Below are positions 1-4,905 of a stretch of DNA of 6,095 nucleotides, piece by piece. Every line of letters begins with the position of its first letter. The stretch's first letter is position 1. The DNA is from Eubacteriales bacterium (GTDB lineage: Bacteria; Bacillota; Clostridia; JAQUNY01), in the NCBI GenBank assembly GCA_028717405.1, contig JAQUNY010000106.1, positions 1-6,095 of the forward strand, written 5' to 3'. A model generated the notes under the pieces. It saw only the letters and a program-made list of their open reading frames with translations. It had not been told where the DNA came from and ran no database searches. A program made the translations under genes and the position numbers.

Positions 1-1200
1 TTCTATACCTGAGCGCAGGCCTTTCAGAAGGTCGTATTTATATCTTGTGATTTGTGGTTCCAGCTCTACAACCCCATCCGAGGTATTAAAACGTGAGTTA
101 AGCTTTATCTTATAAAACAGCGCGTTCTCACCACACAGGAACAGGGTATCAGCGGCTGTATCGAAAACAGGCGAGGAGTCAAATGCGCCCCAGTACCTGG
201 AGGCATGAATATCAAGCCCATTCAGGAAGAATAAAAGTGAACGGTCTATCAGGCTGTAGATTCTGAACCCTATGGGGACGTTAACACCTCGTACCGTATC
301 AATACCCTGTCCGGCGTAAAGCAGCGGATAGCCTCTCGGGTCAATCGTAACTCCTGCCTTGTGGGGGGCTCCGGTCATGATCGGAGGCCTTGTTTCGATA
401 CCGTCTTCAAGATCAAGAAAATAGATGTTTCCGTCCAGTGAAGCAGCAATGACTTCTTTAAGGCCTGCTACTCCTGCCTTGGAAGGGTTCAGATCCATCA
501 ATTTTCTGACAGATTCATCCCATCTGACAATAACTGCCTGACCGGGCCAGCCTATACCGGTCCATTCGTCGATATAACCCAGATTCTTTCTCCAGACGAT
601 CTCAAGTCTGGCTTCAGTAACCTTTGCATACCCGTATGATGCCGAATTTCTGAAATTATTGCCTCTAAAGGTACTGATACCGTCAATTCTGGTATAATTT
701 TCCGGTAAACCAAGGTTGATTTGAGGCTGAGACAAAATATTATCAGAAGCCTGATGCGTTGTTTCGGGAGGTTTAATAACAGATCGTTTGATTTTCGTGA
801 TTATGTCGTCGCCGAAATAATGATACAGGGGATCGTACGGCGGGGCTTTATATGTAAGAGTGGTGATTAAGTCATCCAAAGCTCCATTTTCAGGTGATGC
901 TGCTGATGATCCTGCAGAAGCTGTAATAACTTTGTTTTCAGAAGTAAAAAGTAAATCCGATGTGGCGCCGTCAGTGGCTGTATCCGGAGTATGAAATACT
1001 GAAGCTGCCACCGGCGCAGTATTATCCTGATGCGGCCATGATAGAGCTGACAAATATATTGTACGCATTTTCTCGGGGAAATCAGGGACAAATATGTTTA
1101 ATGCAATAAGTATGGCCAGTATAGAGGCAAATAACCAAAAAAGTATAAAAATAATTGCATTTTTATTTTTACCAAACTGTTTATTCGTGTTATTATTCAT
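1..1200 (-). CDS. Membrane-anchored PQQ-like beta-propeller protein, partial (C-terminus off left edge)
   Basis: The reading frame is open from an ATG at 1200-1198 to the left edge, giving 400 residues with no stop. An in-frame TGA at 1209-1207 makes this the first possible ATG. Residues 1-14 are polar with four lysines. Residues about 15-38 form one hydrophobic segment (AIIFILFWLFASILAILIAL and on), predicting an N-in, C-out membrane anchor. Residues about 55-165 are a Ser/Thr/Ala/Pro-rich linker. From the FRGNNFRNS motif (178-186) onward come strand-rich repeats typical of PQQ-like propeller blades: VIAASLDGNIYFLDLEDG (250-267), a second around PLLYAGQGID (292-301), a third around DSSPVFDTAADTLFLCGENA (341-360). 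Such blades build an extracytoplasmic binding or scaffold surface; I see no evidence of a quinoprotein enzyme, and the function is unknown. No Shine-Dalgarno precedes the ATG (see the promoter entry). It is divergent from the recombinase gene. Family confidence is good, role is not assigned. Confidence 0.85.
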   Translation of the reverse strand, partial: MNNNTNKQFGKNKNAIIFILFWLFASILAILIALNIFVPDFPEKMRTIYLSALSWPHQDNTAPVAASVFHTPDTATDGATSDLLFTSENKVITASAGSSAASPENGALDDLITTLTYKAPPYDPLYHYFGDDIITKIKRSVIKPPETTHQASDNILSQPQINLGLPENYTRIDGISTFRGNNFRNSASYGYAKVTEARLEIVWRKNLGYIDEWTGIGWPGQAVIVRWDESVRKLMDLNPSKAGVAGLKEVIAASLDGNIYFLDLEDGIETRPPIMTGAPHKAGVTIDPRGYPLLYAGQGIDTVRGVNVPIGFRIYSLIDRSLLFFLNGLDIHASRYWGAFDSSPVFDTAADTLFLCGENALFYKIKLNSRFNTSDGVVELEPQITRYKYDLLKGLRSGIE

Positions 1201-1208
1201 ATTGTATC

Positions 1209-1217
1209 ATTATAACA
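1209..1217 (-). promoter_or_regulatory. Extended -10 promoter of the PQQ-like propeller gene, possibly leaderless
   Basis: On the minus strand the bases read TGTTATAAT, a perfect extended -10 (TG, one base, TATAAT; hexamer at 1214-1209). The ATG at 1200 begins only 8 bases after the hexamer, so the expected start of transcription falls within a base or two of the ATG. No Shine-Dalgarno-like purine run lies between, and no good -35 sits 16-18 bases upstream, which extended -10 promoters can do without. Seen: the motif and missing ribosome site. Inferred: a leaderless or nearly leaderless transcript. Confidence 0.45.
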
Positions 1218-1260
1218 GAATAAGGGAGAAGAGGCTTGCAGACCCGAAAATTTTATGATA

Positions 1261-1292
1261 CGATTAAACGAAATAAAAATTTCGTTTAATCG
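1261..1292. repeat. Perfect 14-bp inverted repeat upstream of the tyrosine recombinase gene
   Basis: The left arm CGATTAAACGAAAT (1261-1274) and right arm ATTTCGTTTAATCG (1279-1292) are exact reverse complements around a 4-base AAAA centre. Read as recombinase half-sites it could equally be 13-6-13 or 12-8-12. It is not a convincing terminator in either direction: the stem is AT-rich and neither flank has a T-run. It lies 43 bp before the recombinase start. Its right end overlaps the purine-rich AGTGGAGG stretch, and a weak -10-like TATGAT lies at 1254-1259, so it could overlap a transcription start as an operator. A recombinase binding or recombination site next to its own gene is the other main reading. 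No second copy is in the window. Confidence 0.8.
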
Positions 1293-1321
1293 AGTGGAGG
1301 AAAATCATTATTTCAGAGATC

Positions 1322-1325
1322 GGAG
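1322..1325 (+). promoter_or_regulatory. Ribosome binding site that decides the TTG start of the recombinase
   Basis: GGAG here is followed by 9 bases and then TTG at 1335. In-frame TAA at 1332-1334 directly precedes the TTG, so no longer product is possible. The next in-frame start, ATG at 1362, has no purine-rich site at a usable distance, which favours TTG. A stronger-looking GGAGG at 1296-1300 is too far upstream to serve either codon. Confidence 0.6.
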
Positions 1326-1334
1326 CCGTTATAA

Positions 1335-2366
1335 TTGGATAATATCATTTTTAAGTATGAAATGCCTGCGCTGCTGCAGGATTTCCTGAACTACATATTT
1401 ACGATCAAAGGTAAATCTGCTAATACTGTTCAGGTATACTTTTATGATCTCAGACTTTTCCTCAGATTTATGCTCTTGCGGCGCGGCCTGGTAAAAAAAG
1501 AACTGCCATTTGACGAGATCTCCATAAAAGAAATCGGCGCAGATTTCATTGACAGCATAACTCTGAGCGATCTTTACGCCTACATGTCCTATGTAACATC
1601 AGAACGCGGAAATACTTCGTGTCCGCGTGCCCGTAAGGTTGCCAGCCTGAAATCATTTTTCAACTATCTTTCTAATAAAGCCGGAATAATACATTCCAAT
1701 CCTGCGGCTGAACTTGAATCGCCAAAAATACTTAAAAAGCTGCCAAGATATCTGAATGTTGAGGAAAGCAAGTCGCTGCTTTCATCTGTCGGTGAAACAT
1801 CATCAAAATATCCCGAGCGTGATTATGCTATTCTTACTATATTCCTAAACTGTGGCCTGAGGCTTTCTGAACTTGTCGGAATGAATATCAGGAGTATCAG
1901 AGATAATGTCCTGACAGTTACTGGTAAAGGTGGTAAAGAAAGAACTGTATACCTGAATGGCGCCTGTACTGAAGCATTGGATGCCTATCTTAAAGTTCGC
2001 GGAAAAACTCCTGGCCTGTCGGGACCAAATCTGCCGGCCATATTAAAAGACAGGCAGGCGCTCTTCCTCAGTGAACGGCGTCAGAGGATCAGCAAAAATA
2101 TGGTACAGTATATAGTAAAAAAATATATCAGGCAGGCCGGCCTTGATCCGTCAAGGTATTCAACGCATAAACTCCGGCATACTGCCGCAACACTCATGTA
2201 CAGATACGGCAAGGTCGATATAAGGACGCTTCAGGAACTTCTTGGGCACGAGAGTATTTCCACCACAGAAATCTATACGCATCTGGACGAAAAACAAATA
2301 AAAGAAGCAGTAGAAAGCAATCCCCTTGCCGGTTACAGACAAAAGAACAGTTATGACAAAGACTGA
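1335..2366 (+). CDS. XerC/XerD-type tyrosine recombinase
   Basis: This is a 343-residue site-specific recombinase of the lambda-integrase/Xer family, which cuts and rejoins DNA through a 3'-phosphotyrosine intermediate. Residues about 13-120 are the N-terminal core-binding (SAM-like) domain, including KGKSANTVQVYFYDLRLFLRF. Residues about 137-325 are the catalytic domain. The full active-site set is present: R176 (GLRLSEL), K198 (VTGKGGK), H278 and R281 (HKLRH), H305 (LLGHESI) and nucleophile Y314 (TEIYTHL). Length is slightly above the roughly 300 residues of classical XerC/D, from a short N-terminal extension and insertions near 50-70 and 225-240. I chose the TTG start because of GGAG 9 bases before it; ATG at 1362 is the alternative. 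A perfect palindrome lies just upstream and a PHP phosphatase gene follows by 21 bp. Whether it acts at dif (XerC or XerD role) or is one of the extra Xer-like recombinases of Clostridia cannot be told; no phage or transposon cargo surrounds it. Confidence 0.93.
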   Translation: MDNIIFKYEMPALLQDFLNYIFTIKGKSANTVQVYFYDLRLFLRFMLLRRGLVKKELPFDEISIKEIGADFIDSITLSDLYAYMSYVTSERGNTSCPRARKVASLKSFFNYLSNKAGIIHSNPAAELESPKILKKLPRYLNVEESKSLLSSVGETSSKYPERDYAILTIFLNCGLRLSELVGMNIRSIRDNVLTVTGKGGKERTVYLNGACTEALDAYLKVRGKTPGLSGPNLPAILKDRQALFLSERRQRISKNMVQYIVKKYIRQAGLDPSRYSTHKLRHTAATLMYRYGKVDIRTLQELLGHESISTTEIYTHLDEKQIKEAVESNPLAGYRQKNSYDKD

Positions 2367-2387
2367 TATAAACGAGGTACAATTAAT

Positions 2388-3167
2388 ATGATCGACTCCC
2401 ACATTCATTCCACATTCTCCACTGACAGCAGGATGCCTGCTGAAGCTGCCATTATTGAGGCGATAAAAAAAGGACTGGACGGTGTTGTGTTCACAGAGCA
2501 CCTTGACTATGATTACCCGGGTTATGAATCATCTTTCCAGATAGATTACGACGCATACTTTTCTGAAATGGAAAGACTCAGGAAAAAATATGGCGGCAGG
2601 ATCAGGATATATGCCGGTCTTGAAGCCGGAATACAGCCGCACGTCGCAGAAAGAACAGCCAATACTCTTGCCGGACAACAGTTTGACTTTATTATTGCCT
2701 CCATACACATAATCAAAGGAATGGATCCATATAGTAATCAAACTCTTTATAACGGTCGTGAAAAACATGATGTTTACAGCGAATACCTGATGCTTATAGA
2801 TGAGATGCTGAACTACTATCATGTATTCGATGCGCTGGGACATTTTGACTACATAACAAGGTATGCCCCGTATGAGGATGTGAGTATCAGATATGAAGAT
2901 TATTCTTCCATTTTTGATTCCATATTTAATAAATTAATTTCTAAAGGGAATATAATGGAAATTAATACTGCTTCATACAGGGAAAAGCCCGGCCGTCCCT
3001 CCCCCGCTTTTGACACCAATATCCTTATAAGATACCGAGAAATGGGAGGCAAAACAGTGTCGCTCGGTTCAGATGCACATGAAACACAGTATCTGAACTG
3101 GAAATTCAGTGAATTTGAAAGGTATATATCAGCTGCAGGGCTAAATGTTAAATCGCGTTTTCGCTGA
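2388..3167 (+). CDS. PHP-domain phosphoesterase, histidinol-phosphatase HisJ family
   Basis: This 259-residue protein is a single PHP domain, the metal-dependent phosphoesterase fold of HisJ-type histidinol phosphatases (histidinol phosphate to histidinol, the penultimate histidine biosynthesis step) and relatives. Likely metal ligands are visible in family order: H5 and H7 (DSHIHST), D13, E37-H38 (FTEHLD), E79 (GLEAG), H107 (ASIH), H152 (GHFD), D229 and H231 (GSDAH). All appear intact, so an active enzyme is expected in the cytoplasm. The ATG at 2388 follows GAGG (2374-2377) with a 10-base gap, and the gene starts 21 bp after the recombinase stop, so co-transcription is likely. No other histidine gene is in the window, so the true substrate is uncertain; another phosphomonoester is possible. 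Its stop lies 5 bp from the stop of the convergent nifU. Confidence 0.88.
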   Translation: MIDSHIHSTFSTDSRMPAEAAIIEAIKKGLDGVVFTEHLDYDYPGYESSFQIDYDAYFSEMERLRKKYGGRIRIYAGLEAGIQPHVAERTANTLAGQQFDFIIASIHIIKGMDPYSNQTLYNGREKHDVYSEYLMLIDEMLNYYHVFDALGHFDYITRYAPYEDVSIRYEDYSSIFDSIFNKLISKGNIMEINTASYREKPGRPSPAFDTNILIRYREMGGKTVSLGSDAHETQYLNWKFSEFERYISAAGLNVKSRFR

Positions 3168-3172
3168 ATCAC

Positions 3173-3547
3173 TTATTTGCCTGGATTTTTGCTCCTGTAA
3201 TCTTCTATGGCCGCTCTTATGGCCTCTTCCGCGAGGTTTGAACAGTGCATTTTTGCCGGAGGCAATCCGTCAAGGGCATCGGCTACTGCTTTGTTGGTAA
3301 TTTTCAATGCTTCCTCAACAGTTTTTCCGACAATCAACTCGGTTGAAATACTGCTCGTAGCTACTGCTGCACCACAGCCAAAGGTCTTGAATTTAGCGTC
3401 AACTATTATTCCGTCATTTATTTTAAGATACATCTTCATTATATCGCCGCATTTTGGATTACCAACCTGGCCAACGCCGTCGGCATCCGGGATTTCGCCT
3501 ACATTTCTTGGATTCATGAAATGGTCCATTACCTTATCACTGTACAT
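3173..3547 (-). CDS. nifU: NifU/IscU Fe-S cluster scaffold, Clostridium type
   Basis: A 124-residue scaffold on which [2Fe-2S]/[4Fe-4S] clusters are built from NifS-delivered sulfur before transfer to apo-proteins in the cytoplasm. The three cluster cysteines are present: C33 (NPKCGD, with the assisting D35), C58 (FGCGAAVA) and C102 (KMHCSNLA), plus H101. The LPPAK stretch (95-99) resembles the LPPVK chaperone-recognition motif of IscU, although no hscA, hscB or ferredoxin gene is in the window. The length matches a stand-alone IscU-like domain, without the C-terminal domains of the large nitrogen-fixation NifU and without the insertion of SufU. The ATG at 3547 is preceded on the minus strand by AAAGGA with a 9-base gap. 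It follows nifS by 21 bp and is surely in the same operon. iscU is an equally valid name; nothing indicates nitrogen fixation. Confidence 0.94.
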   Translation of the reverse strand: MYSDKVMDHFMNPRNVGEIPDADGVGQVGNPKCGDIMKMYLKINDGIIVDAKFKTFGCGAAVATSSISTELIVGKTVEEALKITNKAVADALDGLPPAKMHCSNLAEEAIRAAIEDYRSKNPGK

Positions 3548-3568
3548 TAAAAAAAATCCTTTCGTTCA

Positions 3569-4762
3569 TTAAATATTCTTTGCCGCATTTTCATACAGAG
3601 GAGACATCTCCCTGAGCTTTCCTACGGAGAATATCAGAGCTTCAGTTAAAGCATCTATATCATCTTCTGTGTTTGTCTCTCCAAAAGTAACTCTCAGTGA
3701 ACCATGTGCTATCTCATGTGGAAGTCCGATGGCAAGCAGCACATGCGAAGGATCAAGTGATCCGGATGTGCACGCAGAGCCGCTTGAGGCGGAAATACCT
3801 TTCATGTCAAGCAACAACAGCAGTGATTCGCCTTCAATAAATTCAAATGAAAAATTGGCGTTGCCCGGAAGACGTTTCTCCCTGTCTCCGTTTAACCTTG
3901 TATATGGTATTGCAGCAAGCACCTTATCAATCAGTTTATTGCGCAAATTGAGCATATGAGCGTTGTATTTCTCGATATTTTGCGAGGCCAGTTCAATAGC
4001 TTTCCCGAGCCCGGCTATAGCCGGTACATTTTCCGTACCCGGCCTCCTGCCCTTCTCCTGCCCGCCACCCTGAAGGATATCTGTGATCCTGGATCCTTTT
4101 CTCAAATATAAAACACCCGCTCCCTTAGGACCATAAAACTTATGTGCCGATAATGACAGCATATCGACAGGCAGAGTTTTCAGATTTATTGGGATATTAC
4201 CGATTGCCTGCACCGCGTCTGTATGGAAAAGTATCCCATGCTCCTTCGCAATAGCACCTATTTCAGCAACAGGCTGTATCGTGCCGATTTCATTATTTGC
4301 TGTCATGACTGTTATCAATATGGTATCTTTCCGGATCGCCTTAAAAACCTGTTCAGCTGTTAAAAGGCCATTTCTATCAACAGGAAGAAAGGTTACGTCA
4401 TATCCTTTTTTCTGCAGATAAAGACAGGTATGAAGTACTGCATGGTGTTCAATATTTGATGTAATAATATGTTTACCTTTTGATGAATTTGCTTCAGCCG
4501 CCCCTTTAATAGCCCAGTTCAGGGACTCTGTGCCTGAACCGGTGAAAAATACTTCTGAAGGTGACACGCCAAGAGCCAGGGCTGTTCTTTCACGTGCCAT
4601 ATCAATGGCCTGCCTGCTTTCCCGCCCAAGTTTATATATTGAAGAAGGATTACCATATCGCAGAGAGAAATATGGCATCATCTCTTCGAGGACCTCCTGC
4701 TTAACGCCGGTCGTAGCGGCATGGTCAAGATATATTTCTTTTTTTCCGGTATCACGTGTCAT
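3569..4762 (-). CDS. nifS: Cysteine desulfurase NifS/IscS
   Basis: A 397-residue PLP enzyme (class V aminotransferase fold) that converts cysteine to alanine and holds the sulfur as a persulfide for transfer to NifU. Seen in order: the N-terminal YLDHAATT (11-18), GSGTES cofactor-phosphate region (75-80), H106 in NIEHHAV, D182 and Q185 in HTDAVQ, Schiff-base lysine K208 in SAHKFYGPKG, RRPGTENV (239-246), and catalytic C331 within the longer mobile loop SSGSACTSGS (326-335). That loop type marks group I (NifS/IscS) rather than SufS/CsdA enzymes. Length is typical. The ATG at 4762 follows AAAAGG (4775-4770) with a 7-base gap. nifU follows after 21 bp. A dyad resembling an IscR site abuts the ribosome binding site, suggesting Fe-S-responsive control, but no iscR gene is in the window. 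Confidence 0.95.
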   Translation of the reverse strand: MTRDTGKKEIYLDHAATTGVKQEVLEEMMPYFSLRYGNPSSIYKLGRESRQAIDMARERTALALGVSPSEVFFTGSGTESLNWAIKGAAEANSSKGKHIITSNIEHHAVLHTCLYLQKKGYDVTFLPVDRNGLLTAEQVFKAIRKDTILITVMTANNEIGTIQPVAEIGAIAKEHGILFHTDAVQAIGNIPINLKTLPVDMLSLSAHKFYGPKGAGVLYLRKGSRITDILQGGGQEKGRRPGTENVPAIAGLGKAIELASQNIEKYNAHMLNLRNKLIDKVLAAIPYTRLNGDREKRLPGNANFSFEFIEGESLLLLLDMKGISASSGSACTSGSLDPSHVLLAIGLPHEIAHGSLRVTFGETNTEDDIDALTEALIFSVGKLREMSPLYENAAKNI

Positions 4763-4775
4763 AAATCTACCTTTT

Positions 4776-4798
4776 GGGAATACTGATTCAGTCTTCCC
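4776..4798 (-). promoter_or_regulatory. Dyad abutting the nifS ribosome binding site; possible IscR-type operator
   Basis: On the minus strand GGGAAGACTGA and TCAGTATTCCC are inverted arms around one central base, with a single mismatched position. The central 13 bases (4793-4781) read GACTGAATCAGTA. They match 12 of 13 positions of the core of the E. coli IscR type-1 site as I recall it (GACTRWWWYAGTC). The outer flanks (GGGAA/TTCCC) do not match that consensus. No T-run follows, so it is not a terminator. It ends one base before the AAAAGG ribosome site, so a bound repressor or an RNA hairpin here could limit nifSU expression. Confidence 0.45.
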
Positions 4799-4849
4799 AT
4801 TTGCCTTTAATTTTGTATCATTTGCTTCTGAGCTGCTTTGCCTCAGTAT

Positions 4850-4879
4850 ATATTACTCTTTATATAACCCGCAATGCAA
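4850..4879 (-). promoter_or_regulatory. Weak candidate promoter for nifS-nifU
   Basis: In the 143-bp gap between larA and nifS, the minus strand has TTGCAT (4879-4874), an 18-base spacer, and TAATAT (4855-4850). Both hexamers match the housekeeping consensus only partly, and the region is AT-rich, so chance is a real alternative. If used, it would give a leader of about 80 bases that includes the dyad at 4776-4798. Confidence 0.2.
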
Positions 4880-4905
4880 CATCAGTTTTTATCACATTGT
4901 TATTA

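Noticed and set aside
867..1091. Minus-strand frame of 74 codons within the propeller gene
   Set aside because: It is an out-of-frame reading of the region coding for the membrane anchor and linker of the larger protein, which has the membrane helix and propeller motifs.
1261..1292. Rho-independent terminator or LexA box at the palindrome
   Set aside because: No T-run follows the stem on either strand, and the Gram-positive LexA pattern CGAAC-N4-GTTCG is not present.
1335..2366. Recombinase as evidence of a prophage, integron or transposon
   Set aside because: No attachment-site duplication, excisionase, cargo, attC array or terminal repeat is seen; neighbours are housekeeping-type genes.
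2160..2501. Minus-strand open frame of 113 codons opposite the end of the recombinase and the start of the PHP gene
   Set aside because: It lies fully across two well-supported plus-strand genes, has no recognisable motifs, and looks like a shadow frame.
3207..3572. Plus-strand open frame of 121 codons opposite nifU
   Set aside because: It is antisense to a gene with all catalytic cysteines conserved; it has no family features of its own.
4828..4846. Short inverted repeat CTGAG/CTCAG between larA and nifS as a larA terminator
   Set aside because: Only a 5-bp stem with a 9-base loop and no T-run; too weak to call.
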